64,000 bases of DNA, taken from NCBI GenBank assembly GCA_963676845.2, contig CAXXKK010000026.1, positions 57,652-121,651 on the forward strand, in the 5' to 3' direction. The first letter of the stretch is position 1, and each line of letters opens with the position of its first letter. The DNA comes from G963662675 sp963676845 (GTDB lineage: Bacteria; Bacteroidota; Bacteroidia; Bacteroidales; Prolixibacteraceae). The notes under the pieces were generated by a model, which was not told the origin of the DNA, ran no database searches, and saw only the letters and a program-made list of their open reading frames with translations. Positions 44,162 through 53,593 of the stretch are shown one piece after another. The position numbers were made by a program, and so were the translations under genes.

Positions 44162-44696
44162 TGTATTCAAATTCATAGATTCCACCATAATCCGTTTTAA
44201 AAGAAGAATAAACCTCTTCAACAGACATCTTCTCAACTATCACTTTCATAAGTGAAATTACTCCTGCGTGGGCAACAACGCCTACTGAGTTATGATTTTT
44301 ATCATTCAATTCATCAAAGAAATTCGTCAATCGATTTTGAAAATCAACTAACGACTCTCCGCCTTTACAAGTTGCTGTTGCGTAATTATCCATCCAAAAC
44401 CGACCTTCTTCTGTATGGAAAATATCATCCCACTTTTTGTATTCCCATTCCCCAAAATTTAGTTCTTTCAATCGATCATCATATTGAATAGAATTTCCGG
44501 GAAAAAGATCATTAGCTAGCTTTTTGCAACGAGAAAGAGGGCTGCAAAAAGTTGCATCAAAACTCAGTTTCTTAATCTTCTTTTTCACATTCTCCATTTC
44601 TTCGGAATAAGTCTCAGCTACCGGAACATCAGTTTGTCCGTAGCAAATTTCTGAAGGAACATCAACCCGTGTATGTCGGATAATAGTTAGTTTCAT
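44148..44696 (-). CDS. cobC: Histidine phosphatase, alpha-ribazole phosphatase type
   Basis: 182 residues from ATG 44696. The phosphohistidine motif is 'LTIIRHTRVDVP' (R-H-T in place of R-H-G), followed by 'CYGQTDVPVA', usual for CobC. The second His is in 'VGVVAHAGVI'. It removes the 5' phosphate in lower-ligand assembly. The start overlaps the cobS stop by four bases, and the gene is between cobS and cobQ, which supports the cobalamin role over a generic phosphatase. Confidence 0.87.
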   Translation of the reverse strand: MKLTIIRHTRVDVPSEICYGQTDVPVAETYSEEMENVKKKIKKLSFDATFCSPLSRCKKLANDLFPGNSIQYDDRLKELNFGEWEYKKWDDIFHTEEGRFWMDNYATATCKGGESLVDFQNRLTNFFDELNDKNHNSVGVVAHAGVISLMKVIVEKMSVEEVYSSFKTDYGGIYEFEYNGSK

Positions 44697-45445
44697 GATA
44701 TTGCCAGTAAAGTGATGTAAAAAACGACTTCGATGATTTGTTGCAACGCACCTAAACAATCGCCGGTGTATCCCCCGATTTTTCGTTCAACGTATTTCTT
44801 AAATAGAAGTGTAATCAGTAATGAAAGAATCAAGATAATAAACAGGAACTTCCAGGGTAATAGCATAACTGGCGCTAATCCGAAAAGTATGGCAATGATC
44901 AGGTCAGATGTTTTGCCCTTCTTCCCGATAGGCTTGGTTTTGCTTAATTCATCATCCCGAGAATAGTAACTTGTAAAGATGACCATGACGGGCATCAGGC
45001 GACTAAAAGCATGACCAGCGAGTAAAATCATTGGAATTACAGCTGCCGGGAATGATTGCAGGCTCAGGAACTTTGTTCCCAGCATACCAATTAGTCCAGC
45101 AGTTCCATACGTTCCAATCCGGCTGTCTTTCATGATGGTGAAGATTTTCTCCCGTGTGTATCCACCACCAAAGCCATCACAGAAATCAGCAAAACCATCT
45201 TCGTGGAAAGATCCTGTAACAAATATGGTTATCAGCATGCTTAAAAAAACAGCAACTGATAGAGGTAAAAATTGACTCAATCCATAAAAAGCACCTGCGC
45301 CAATTCCGCCAACAATCCAGCCAATCAGGGTAAAATACCGTGTTGATCGATTAAGGATATCGCTGGAATATGGTAACGATTTAGATACCGGAATGCGAGT
45401 GTAAAACATCACCGCTGTTAAAAATAGATTGAGTTGATTTTTCAT
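44693..45445 (-). CDS. cobS: Adenosylcobinamide-GDP ribazoletransferase
   Basis: 250 residues from ATG 45445. Multi-pass membrane protein with the catalytic acidic motif 'HEDGFADFCDGFGGGYTRE' and N-terminal 'NLFLTAVMFYTRIPV'. It joins alpha-ribazole (phosphate) to GDP-cobinamide, the last step of cobalamin assembly. Its upstream side faces a REP-like inverted repeat at 45507-45589, which separates it from cobT. Confidence 0.93.
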   Translation of the reverse strand: MKNQLNLFLTAVMFYTRIPVSKSLPYSSDILNRSTRYFTLIGWIVGGIGAGAFYGLSQFLPLSVAVFLSMLITIFVTGSFHEDGFADFCDGFGGGYTREKIFTIMKDSRIGTYGTAGLIGMLGTKFLSLQSFPAAVIPMILLAGHAFSRLMPVMVIFTSYYSRDDELSKTKPIGKKGKTSDLIIAILFGLAPVMLLPWKFLFIILILSLLITLLFKKYVERKIGGYTGDCLGALQQIIEVVFYITLLAIS

Positions 45446-45506
45446 TTTATTTAGAATCAAGATTCAAGAACCATGAGCCAAAATAGCTAAACTGTAATTG
45501 TTAATC

Positions 45507-45589
45507 GTCATCCTGAACTTGTTTCAGGATCTGTATCTTAGATGGTCAGGATATATTTGAAAAAGATCCCGAAACAAGTTCGGGATGAC
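45507..45589. repeat. REP/MITE-like inverted repeat between cobT and cobS
   Basis: Two 26-bp arms (45507-45532 and 45564-45589) form an inverted repeat with only two differences, at both of which a G-U pair would still form in RNA. The arms begin GTCATCC and end GGATCT. The loop is 31 bases. This motif resembles small dispersed palindromes frequent in Bacteroidota genomes. Confidence 0.7.
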
Positions 45590-45602
45590 TTGTTCTTTTC
45601 AT

Positions 45603-46610
45603 TTATTTATTCGACACTCCTGCTTCTTCAAAGCTTGCCATTTCATTAATAAATGTAGCAGCAGCTTTTACAACAGGATAAGCAACAGCTGCTCCTGATC
45701 CTTCACCCAAACGCATTCCCAGACTTAAGATTGGTTTTGCATCCAGGTGATTTAGCATGATTTGATGTCCCTGTTCTTCTGAAGCATGGCAGAAAATACA
45801 GTTATCACGAACAGAAGCATCGAACTGAATAGCTGTTAAGGTCGCCGCAGTGGCAATAAATCCATCGATCAACAGGATCATTCCATGTTTCTTGGCTTCT
45901 AAAATTGCTCCAACCATCATGGCAATTTCAAGACCGCCAAAAGTTGCCAGTGTTTCTTCAGGTGTTTGTGGATTGTATTTCTCTGAAACAGCTTTTAAAA
46001 TTTTCGTTTTATGGTCCAACTGCTCACCAACCATTCCTGCTCCTTTTCCTGTACATTCTTCAATTGATAATCCCAGAAAACGATGCATTAATAATGAAGA
46101 TGGAGAAGTATTTCCAATCCCCATCTCTCCAAAACCAATGATATTACAACCTTTCTCTGCTTCTTTTTTTACAAATGAAGCACCTTTGTACATCGCCAGA
46201 CGACATTCATCCAAAGTCATGGCAGGTTCTTTCATCATATTTTTTGAACCGCGTGCAATCTTTGAATCAATGATTGGGCCATCAGCAGGGAAGTCATAAT
46301 CCACACCTGCATCAATCACTTTCAGGTCAATTCCATTTTGCTTGCAAAAAACGCTGATAGCAGCACCACCTGTACAGAAGTTCATGGCCATTTGCCAGGT
46401 TACATCTTTCGGGTAGGGACTAACTCCTTCTTCTGCTAATCCGTGATCGGCAGCAAAAACCAACATTGCCGGGTGTTCTAGTTTTGGAGATAATGTATTT
46501 TGAATCATTCCCAGTTGAAGAGCTAGTTCTTCCAACTGACCCAAAGCTCCTGTAGGTTTTGTTTTAAAATCAATTTTATGTTGAAGCTGTTCTTTTAATG
46601 TTGTTTCCAT
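45603..46610 (-). CDS. cobT: Nicotinate-nucleotide:dimethylbenzimidazole phosphoribosyltransferase
   Basis: 335 residues. 'MLVFAADHGLAEEGVSPYP', 'GEMGIGNTSPSSLL' and the catalytic Glu region 'LGMRLGEGSGAAVAYPVVKAA' are all present. It makes alpha-ribazole phosphate from the lower-ligand base. The base itself is probably taken from outside or other genes: no bluB-like gene is visible here. Confidence 0.95.
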   Translation of the reverse strand: METTLKEQLQHKIDFKTKPTGALGQLEELALQLGMIQNTLSPKLEHPAMLVFAADHGLAEEGVSPYPKDVTWQMAMNFCTGGAAISVFCKQNGIDLKVIDAGVDYDFPADGPIIDSKIARGSKNMMKEPAMTLDECRLAMYKGASFVKKEAEKGCNIIGFGEMGIGNTSPSSLLMHRFLGLSIEECTGKGAGMVGEQLDHKTKILKAVSEKYNPQTPEETLATFGGLEIAMMVGAILEAKKHGMILLIDGFIATAATLTAIQFDASVRDNCIFCHASEEQGHQIMLNHLDAKPILSLGMRLGEGSGAAVAYPVVKAAATFINEMASFEEAGVSNK

Positions 46611-46643
46611 CTCTAAGTTTCTCTCTCAATTATATAGTATATT

Positions 46644-47159
46644 TTAATTCTCTTTAATTTGAACAGGAATTCCTGAAACCATTAAATAAACTGTTTTTGC
46701 CTGACTGGCTATATACTGGTTCATCCATCCTTGCAGATCGGCAAATTTGCGAGCTATTTCATTTTCAGGATGAACACCCATGCCTAATTCATTGCTGACA
46801 ACAATTAAATTTAAATTCTGAGCTGTAAATTTCTTCCATTCTTTTTTTGCAGCATCCAGGGTTTCGGTAACCTGATAGTTATTGTCGTGGAAAAAGTTTG
46901 TTAACCACAATGTGATGCAATCCAGCAAGACTGTTTTTCCTGACAAATCATGTTTCGATAACACTTTTTCTTCCTCAACTGTTTCCCAACGATCATCCCG
47001 GTCTGCTTTGTGGCGGGCGACCCGTTCTGCAAAATCTTCATCCCAAATACGAGCAGTTGCCATGTAAACAGGGTTTTCAGACTCTTCTTCGGCAAGCTTC
47101 TGAGCAAAACTACTTTTCCCTGAACGGGCACCTCCTGTTATGAAAGTTATTGTTGCCAT
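46644..47159 (-). CDS. cobU: Adenosylcobinamide kinase / guanylyltransferase
   Basis: 171 residues. P-loop 'FITGGARSGKSSFAQKLAEE' and the guanylylated-His region 'VYMATARIWDEDFAERVARHKADR', plus 'VVSNELGMGVHPENEIAR'. It phosphorylates and then GMP-activates adenosylcobinamide. It lies 33 bp upstream of cobT on the same strand. Confidence 0.94.
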   Translation of the reverse strand: MATITFITGGARSGKSSFAQKLAEEESENPVYMATARIWDEDFAERVARHKADRDDRWETVEEEKVLSKHDLSGKTVLLDCITLWLTNFFHDNNYQVTETLDAAKKEWKKFTAQNLNLIVVSNELGMGVHPENEIARKFADLQGWMNQYIASQAKTVYLMVSGIPVQIKEN

Positions 47160-47234
47160 CTTTTTTTATTTTGGAAGGTAGGAAAATAAGAGAGCAATCT
47201 TAACTTTTTCTCTTCTCATATTCCCTTCCCATTG

Positions 47235-47621
47235 TTATTCATCAACGGTTTTAGAACAAACATCTTCAACAAAAGTCCAGGTAATAACATCTCCCGGATT
47301 TACTTGCAGCGATATTGCCAGTTCCTTTGCAGATTCTCCATTTACCTTATAATACCAGGCCATATCACCTCTATCTGCGGCAACCTCATCAATTGAAGTA
47401 ACAAATACATAACCGGCAACAGGATGAGTTACCACGCTTGCGCTTTTTTGCAAAGCTTCCAACGCACTCATATTTTCAGTCCATTCCACTTCAATTGTTT
47501 TAGTTGGCATGCTTTTCCCATAGTCAATTTCTACTGTAACAAATTCACCAGCTGTGGGGGACAAAGCCATCGCAAATAAACTTGAAAACACCAAAAGTAT
47601 GCTGATAATAACTTTATTCAT
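47235..47621 (-). CDS. DUF4430 exported protein (transcobalamin-like domain)
   Basis: 128 residues from ATG 47621. A signal peptide (about 1-17, 'IISILLVFSSLFAMA') precedes a single DUF4430 domain. Visible landmarks are 'MSALEALQKSASVVTHPVAGY' and 'AWYYKVNGESAKELAISLQV', the latter like the C-terminal domain of transcobalamin-type corrinoid binders. Its place between cobU and the lipoprotein/BtuB genes suggests a corrinoid-binding or surface accessory role. That is inference. Confidence 0.72.
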   Translation of the reverse strand: MNKVIISILLVFSSLFAMALSPTAGEFVTVEIDYGKSMPTKTIEVEWTENMSALEALQKSASVVTHPVAGYVFVTSIDEVAADRGDMAWYYKVNGESAKELAISLQVNPGDVITWTFVEDVCSKTVDE

Positions 47622-47701
47622 GATTAATGTGTATTTATTGTAAAACAAAAAGACTACCCCCATTACAGGGGTAGCCATTACATTATGGAAAAATTGATTT
47701 T

Positions 47702-49060
47702 CTATTTATCTAGAAACAAAGTCCAATATGGAGAAACACCACAATTGTTTTCACTTTGTAATGCTCCTGTTGGATCGTAAATATTAAAGAATCCAGCTTC
47801 TGTTGAGCTCCCTCCACCAAAAACAAATATTTCATTATCGTTTGAAGGATTTACGCAGATACCATTTACACCTGGGAAATCGCTAATGTAAGAGGAAACA
47901 GTTCCTGTTGCAACATCTAATTGTTGGATACCTCCCTGTTGAACCCAATTATCTGGGGTCTCTTCTACCCAGACAGAAGCTACTGCGTAAATAGTAGAGA
48001 AATCAGAGTTAGCAGAGAAAATAGAGCTATATCCTCCACTCATACCATCGATATAATATGTTGCATCTAAAGCATCAGTTGTTGTATTGATGTAACCAAT
48101 TCCTGGAGACACTGAGTAGTCACTATAAGTACTTATTAGTGAAACATAAAGATTATCACTAGCATCTTTTATGAAATAAGAAGCTACAGCAGGAGTTTCG
48201 ATGTATGAGATTGAATTATCGGATAAGTCAATAACTGCTACTTTGTAGTCATAGTTTAAAGCTGCATATAGTTTTCCATTTGCAATAGCAAGACCTTCAG
48301 GTCCACCAGCCAGCGCAATTGTTTCTTCAACTTCGTTGGTTGTTGTATTGAATTTTGCAATATATGAATCAGGCATAACATCGTAATCCGGACTTGCTCC
48401 CCAACAAGAAATGTATATATAATTTCCATCTACAACAGCATTACGACAAGTAGTAAGTCCGTCTGTAATTTTATCAGCTAAAAGATTAAGTTGGTCATCT
48501 ACGATAAGAATACCATCACTTTCACTGGTAATCATATAGAATGTTCCATCAATTTGAACTGCGGATTGGATATTTGAAACAAGCTCAAGCTCATTTTGTG
48601 ATTGATAAAACTCATTAGTAATGTCTCCTGTTTCCAGATTATAGTAATCAACAGAACCTAAACCATTACCGAAGCTACCGTAATTGAACAGGTAAGCAAT
48701 ATCACTTTGCAAAACATTAACAGTTACAGTTGCCTGAGTTGACAATCCACCGTTGTCAACCGTTAACGTAAAGTCAAGTTCAGTATCTTCTGTTACTTCA
48801 GGAGCTGTAAAGGTAGGTTGCGCATCGGTTGCTGAGCTTAAAATTATTCCTGAAGGAGCAGTCCATGCGTAGCTAATAGCGTAACCTTCATCATCGGAAG
48901 AAGCAGATGCATCTAATGTAACTGTTGCACCTTCGTAAACTTCCTGATTGTCTCCTGCATTGGCAACAGGAGCTTCGGTTGGTGTATTATCGTCTTCACA
49001 AGATGTGAACGCAATTGCAAAAAGCAAAAGAAATGAAAGTAGTAATGAGATTTTTTTCAT
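47702..49060 (-). CDS. Lipoprotein with PKD domain and YncE/DUF5074-like beta-propeller
   Basis: 452 residues. Lipoprotein signal peptide ending 'AFTSC' (about residue 21). A PKD/Ig-like domain (about 30-115) starts 'APVANAGDNQEVYEGATVTLDA'-type sequence and is followed by a beta-propeller with repeated blades ('YIYISCWGAS', 'KLYAALNYDYKVAVIDL'), as in DUF5074. Proteins of this form are found beside BtuB in Bacteroidota corrinoid loci and probably sit on the cell surface with the receptor. It is 13 bp downstream of the receptor gene. Confidence 0.75.
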   Translation of the reverse strand: MKKISLLLSFLLLFAIAFTSCEDDNTPTEAPVANAGDNQEVYEGATVTLDASASSDDEGYAISYAWTAPSGIILSSATDAQPTFTAPEVTEDTELDFTLTVDNGGLSTQATVTVNVLQSDIAYLFNYGSFGNGLGSVDYYNLETGDITNEFYQSQNELELVSNIQSAVQIDGTFYMITSESDGILIVDDQLNLLADKITDGLTTCRNAVVDGNYIYISCWGASPDYDVMPDSYIAKFNTTTNEVEETIALAGGPEGLAIANGKLYAALNYDYKVAVIDLSDNSISYIETPAVASYFIKDASDNLYVSLISTYSDYSVSPGIGYINTTTDALDATYYIDGMSGGYSSIFSANSDFSTIYAVASVWVEETPDNWVQQGGIQQLDVATGTVSSYISDFPGVNGICVNPSNDNEIFVFGGGSSTEAGFFNIYDPTGALQSENNCGVSPYWTLFLDK

Positions 49061-49072
49061 AGTTTATAATTC

Positions 49073-51023
49073 TTAATTGTTATTATTAATTACATTAATT
49101 TTTGCTGAAATGCTTAGCCTGAAATTAATTCCCGGCATGGCATAATAGTGTTGATTTTGATAGTCTGTATCGAAAATGTTGTTTGCTGAGAAAGAGCAAT
49201 CGAATTGATGATCTTTTACTTTTAATTTGTACGCAAGTCCACAGTTTACAAGCGTGTAGCTTTTTAATGCTTCCCGCTCTGCCAGTTTGCTTTCATCTCC
49301 GGCATAGTCGTAAAAACGTTCGCCTGTATAGCTCCCATCAACATTAAAAGTGAAGCGCTTGTAGTTAAGCATATAACTCATATTTGCCATGTTCTTTGGA
49401 GTATAAACACGTTGTTGATCAGGGTTGTCATTCCCAGTTTTAATAGATGGATTTAAAGTATAGTTTGCTGTAACATCGGAATTAACATTCCCGATGTTAA
49501 AATTTGCGTTATAATGAATCTCAATACCTTTTGATATGACTTTATCCAGACTTGTAGGAACCCATCCGTCTGATCCTCCAGGTAACCATTCAATCCAATT
49601 ATTGATATTCATGTAGAATGCGTTTACACGAAGAGTAGAAGTGAGCTTCTCTTTATCCAGCTTGTGTTCAAATCCGGTTTCCAGACTCATTCCTTCTTCC
49701 GGATCAAGGTTTGGGTTTCCCTGTGTCCCCCAAAAACGATCGTTAAAGGTGGGTACACGATAACTTCTTGATGCATTGAAGAAAGTCTTTAGGCTTGAGT
49801 CGTAATTTGAATGTATCGTATATTCCAAGCCTAAAGCCGGAGTAAAAGGAACCTCGTAATCTGTTACAAACTGCTGACGTAAATTAACAGTTGCTTCTAA
49901 TTGCTTTATAGGCTTGTAATACCATGCCAGATATACATCAAAATGCTGTTCGTATTTTATATTTTCTTCGGAATAAGAATAAACAGTAGGAACAATGTTG
50001 TTTAAATTTTAGGCCAGATTTCAATTCCATTTTGTTGCCCAAGTCATGTTTTAAACTAAAATCAGTAACCAATCGGTCTGTTTGAATTTTATCTCCACTC
50101 GAAATTTGTTTGTCATGTACAAAACCGGCACCCAGGTTATATTTTAGTTTATTGTTCTCATTTTTATATTCTGCCCAAATCCTGTAATTATCATTCAAAA
50201 GTTCATTCGCACCTGTATATGAGTAATTTTGCTCCATATTTGGCTGAACCTGATGCCAGCTATCTTCGTACCAAAACATGGACTTGAAATATTCATTTGC
50301 CCCAAATTTATAATTGAGTTCCTGGATAAAACCTTTATTATCAATTGCTGCACCTTTCTGGGTATCCTCTATGGGTTCCGGATGTGAAAATTGCTTATCG
50401 TGATGAGGATTTAAAAACGGGAAATTGTTGTCTGTTGAGTATTTTAATAATTTGGTTACTGATTCCCATTTTCCATTTCCAACGTAAGCCTTAACACCAT
50501 ACAACCTTTCACCAAAAGACCCGTAAGTGAATTTTGCTTCTGTTTTTAATCCATTAGTCCAATAATTCCGTTGTCCCAGGTAAATTGCTCCACCAATAGC
50601 TCCTGAACCGTTAAGAGCAGCCGAACTTCCGTATTGAAGTTCCAGCCTGTCAAATAAAAAGGACGTAATATTAGAGAGATTTGAATGACCTAAAGTCAGC
50701 GAGTTTACATTAATGCCTCCAAACATGATACTTGTATGATCGGCTGCAGTTCCACGAATATGAATGGTTGACAATCCCCCGGCATTTGTTTTTACATAAA
50801 TTGGAGTATAGCGCATCAATATTTGTTCCAAGCCACCTTCCTGCACAGTTGATAACTGTTTGGGGGAAATTGCTTCAATTTTGGCACCTGTTTGAAATCT
50901 GATGTAATCTCCATAAGCTGAAACTTCATCCAGCAAAATGGTATCCATCATGCTTTCTTCCTGTGCAAACAAATTGGAACCTAAAAAGATAAATAGTCCT
51001 ATTAGAAAGACAAACCTTCTCAT
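49073..51023 (-). CDS. btuB: BtuB-like TonB-dependent receptor, frameshifted
   Basis: About 650 residues when joined. Signal peptide (1-20), plug domain ('LSTVQEGGLEQILMRYTPIYV', 'LSTIHIRGTAADHTSIMFGG'), then a barrel of BtuB size ending in a C-terminal aromatic strand ('INFRLSISAKINVI'). The frame breaks at the T3 run 50001-50003 (one surplus base), joining 'MELKSGLKF' to 'NNIVPTVYSYSEENIKYEQHF'. A cobalamin riboswitch lies directly upstream (51134-51300), so corrinoid import is strongly supported. Downstream genes encode the lipoprotein and cob enzymes. Confidence 0.85.
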
Positions 51024-51133
51024 TACTAAAAGATAGAATGAACTTAGGATAAATAAGGTGGTGAAAAATACGTAAAGGATATTCTTTCACTAGCTTAATT
51101 CCCGAAGCTTTTGTTAATATTAAAAAGGACATT

Positions 51134-51300
51134 GGCAGGTCTTCTGGCTCACCTCTCTTTTTGATGCCTTCCCGTCCCGATTTATTCGGAAACAGTGGCG
51201 AGGGTTTCAAAAAGATTCTCAAGGCTTACAGCTGCGGGTACAGCTCCGGATTTACACCGGATTCCCTATTCATCCTGATTGCGAGGCAATCATTGGAACC
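51134..51300 (-). ncRNA. Cobalamin riboswitch upstream of btuB
   Basis: On the minus strand the B12 box GCCAGAAGACCTGCC (51148-51134) is preceded by the other conserved aptamer parts, including 'GGTGTAAATCCGGAGC', 'GCAGCTGTAAGCC' and the P1-side bases near 51300. The class is AdoCbl/cobalamin. A TAnnTTTG box sits just upstream at 51318-51311. The leader continues about 110 bases to the btuB start and presumably contains the expression platform. Confidence 0.9.
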
Positions 51301-51310
51301 AAATCCATGA

Positions 51311-51318
51311 CAAAAGTA
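51311..51318 (-). promoter_or_regulatory. -7 box (TACTTTTG) for the btuB riboswitch transcript
   Basis: Exact TAnnTTTG match on the minus strand. It places the transcript start within a few bases of the aptamer's 5' end. Confidence 0.6.
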
Positions 51319-51544
51319 GAAATTATTTGGAAATCAGATTAGTCTTTGTTCAATTATATTTAAAAAACAAAAAAATATAAAATTATTCATTGTTTGATAA
51401 TGTTAATTTTCTGGTAAAGAGCGCATTTACAAATCATTAACAATATTTTAATTCAAAAAAAGCTTTTTTTTAAACTCATAATTAAACCCCATAAATATTG
51501 TTTAGTCTAACAGCCAGACAAGGATCAAGTTTTTTTTCATGGAT
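51319..51544. other. AT-rich intergenic region without a recognised gene
   Basis: Very AT-rich with long A and T runs, lying between the btuB promoter and an isolated plus-strand terminator. No reading frame or known RNA family was recognised. Confidence 0.4.
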
Positions 51545-51584
51545 ACCGGAAAGCTTCTCTTTTGAGGCTCTCCGGTTCTTTTTT
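51545..51584 (+). terminator. Isolated plus-strand terminator, possible small-RNA end
   Basis: Stem ACCGGA.AGCTTC with GAGGCT.TCCGGT (one internal mismatch) followed by TTCTTTTTT. It faces the plus strand, where no gene precedes it for more than 7 kb, so an untranslated transcript may end here. Confidence 0.45.
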
Positions 51585-51767
51585 GTTCCGGGTTATGAGT
51601 TTGTGTTGAGAACAAGAGGGGAGGGGTGAGCGAAGTTGAGAATTTTTAATTTGCCATTTCTGAAGATCGCTTATTTTCTTGGTTCTTTACTCTATTTTCT
51701 TGATTCTTATATCTGAGTAATTTTTGTATTTGTCTTGTCTGAGCATCAGAAAATCTGGATTTATCCT

Positions 51768-52565
51768 TTACTTCTTCATCATCTTTTGGCTTACTAAAAA
51801 TATGACTGGTTTTCCGGAGTAAGGATTTTCACGTGTAATTACCGGAGTTTTGTAAACTTCTTCAATGGTTTCAAAAGTCAAAACTTTATCAGGCCTTCCC
51901 TGGGTATATATTTCCCCTTTTTTTATTAAGATCAGTTGTTCGCAATATTCCGATGCCAGGTTTAGATCGTGAATAACCATTAAAACAGTTAAGCCCAGAT
52001 CTTCATTTAAACATTGTAATAAATCTAAAATTCGTACCTGGTGAGTAATATCGAGGTGGGAAGTAGGTTCATCTAACAAAAGCAAATCGGGTTCCTGTAC
52101 CAATGCCCGGGCAATTGCAGCGCGTTGTTGTTCTCCTCCGCTGAGTTCAGTCATCAGTTTATCTTTATGCTGAAAGACCTGGGTCATCTTCATATATTTT
52201 TCGGCTATTTCCAAATCATCTTTTGTCTCAAAAAACTGAAATCGTGAATGATAAGGCAATCTTCCCATTAAAACATAATCGGAAACTGTTATCTGATCGG
52301 CATCAACGATTTGGGTAACAATGGCAATTTTCTGAGCTTTCTTTTTTAATGAATAGGATTTTAGATTGATTCCATCCAGAAGGATATCACCGGAAAACTC
52401 GGTAATTGATCCTGTAATACCTCTGAACAAAGTTGTTTTTCCTGAACCATTGGGACCAATAATTCCTGCAAAAGTACCTTTCTTAAGTTCAATATTGATG
52501 TCTGATATTCGAAAAGAAGGATATCCGCAGGAGTAATTTCTTATGTTGAAAAATGGCTTCTCCAT
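51768..52565 (-). CDS. btuD: Corrinoid/siderophore ABC transporter ATP-binding protein
   Basis: 265 residues from ATG 52565, one base after the permease stop. Walker A 'GIIGPNGSGKTTLFRGITG', signature 'LSGGEQQRAAIARAL' and Walker B 'DLLLLDEPTSHLDI' followed by the H-loop 'VIHDLNLASEYC'. It belongs to the FecE/BtuD class. With btuC and btuF in the same riboswitch-controlled transcript, cobalamin is the probable substrate. Confidence 0.9.
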   Translation of the reverse strand: MEKPFFNIRNYSCGYPSFRISDINIELKKGTFAGIIGPNGSGKTTLFRGITGSITEFSGDILLDGINLKSYSLKKKAQKIAIVTQIVDADQITVSDYVLMGRLPYHSRFQFFETKDDLEIAEKYMKMTQVFQHKDKLMTELSGGEQQRAAIARALVQEPDLLLLDEPTSHLDITHQVRILDLLQCLNEDLGLTVLMVIHDLNLASEYCEQLILIKKGEIYTQGRPDKVLTFETIEEVYKTPVITRENPYSGKPVIFLVSQKMMKK

Positions 52566-52566
52566 G

Positions 52567-53589
52567 CTAAAATCCTTTTTTGGTTTTACCACTCATTAAT
52601 AAAATAAAAACAGTTCCACCAACAATTCCCGTTATTACTCCAATAGGTAGTTCGTTGGGCGATATGATTGTTCGTGCCACAACATCAGAAAGAACGAGAA
52701 ATGATGCTCCCAGAAGGAATGAATTTACCAGCAGGATACGATAATCGCTTCCCAAAAACATGCGCAATACATGGGGAATGATTAATCCAACAAAGCCAAT
52801 TACTCCGGAGACAGCCACGCTAATACCCGCCAACAAAGATGCCAGTAAAAATAAAATACGAATAGCCACATTGGTATTGATACCGAGGTGGAGAGCTTTT
52901 TCCTCACCTAAGCGTAAGGCATTAAGAGGCTGCACAAAAAAGTAGGAAATGAAAAGAACAAACAAGGTAATTCCGAATGTTGACCATACCAGACCAGTAT
53001 TTGGTTCGTCCAGTGATCCCATAATCCAGAAAATAATTCCATGCAGATTTTCGGAGGTGCTGATAGCCATTAAAAACATCATGGCCGATGATGCAACGAA
53101 ACTTACCATTACTCCTGTGAGCAGCATATGCTGTATATTGATGTTTCCCTTTCGGGAACTCAGAGTATATACTAAAAAGATGATTACAAAAGCACCTCCA
53201 AAACCCGATAAAGGAAGCATGTATGATCCCCACGTTTGTTGTAAGCCAAATACAATTGTCATGGCAACACCCAAAGATGCTCCACCGGAAATCCCCAGTG
53301 TATAAGGTTCAACCAAAGGGTTTCGGTAAACTCCCTGTAAAATTACACCTGCCAGGCTAAGTGCTCCGCCAACAGCAACACCTAAGATAATACGTGGCAA
53401 ACGTACCTGGCTGATGAGCATGTACTCCAGTGAACTTTTATCTGCTTGACCTAACAGGATTTTTAAGGCATCAAACATGTTTATTTTAAGCTCTCCCGAA
53501 GTTAGTGAGATTAATACAGATACAAGTAAAAGCAACAGAAGCCCTGCTGTTATTATAATCCATTTTATATAGCGACTGTCTGTTTTCAC
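52567..53589 (-). CDS. btuC: FecCD-family ABC permease for corrinoids
   Basis: 340 residues, about ten membrane helices. FecCD signatures: 'RLPRIILGVAVGGALSLAGV', 'QGVYRNPLVEPYTLGISGGA' and 'GVIGFVGLIIPHVLRMFLG'. No ATG lies near the expected start; GTG 53589 begins 'KTDSRYIKWIIITAG' four bases after the previous stop, and I prefer it to TTG 53619, which would overlap the adenosyltransferase gene by 26 bases. Confidence 0.9.
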   Translation of the reverse strand: MKTDSRYIKWIIITAGLLLLLLVSVLISLTSGELKINMFDALKILLGQADKSSLEYMLISQVRLPRIILGVAVGGALSLAGVILQGVYRNPLVEPYTLGISGGASLGVAMTIVFGLQQTWGSYMLPLSGFGGAFVIIFLVYTLSSRKGNINIQHMLLTGVMVSFVASSAMMFLMAISTSENLHGIIFWIMGSLDEPNTGLVWSTFGITLFVLFISYFFVQPLNALRLGEEKALHLGINTNVAIRILFLLASLLAGISVAVSGVIGFVGLIIPHVLRMFLGSDYRILLVNSFLLGASFLVLSDVVARTIISPNELPIGVITGIVGGTVFILLMSGKTKKGF

Positions 53590-53593
53590 CCAA

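Noticed and set aside
45850..46299. 149-residue plus-strand frame inside cobT
   Set aside because: Antisense shadow of cobT, whose family motifs account for the coding signal.
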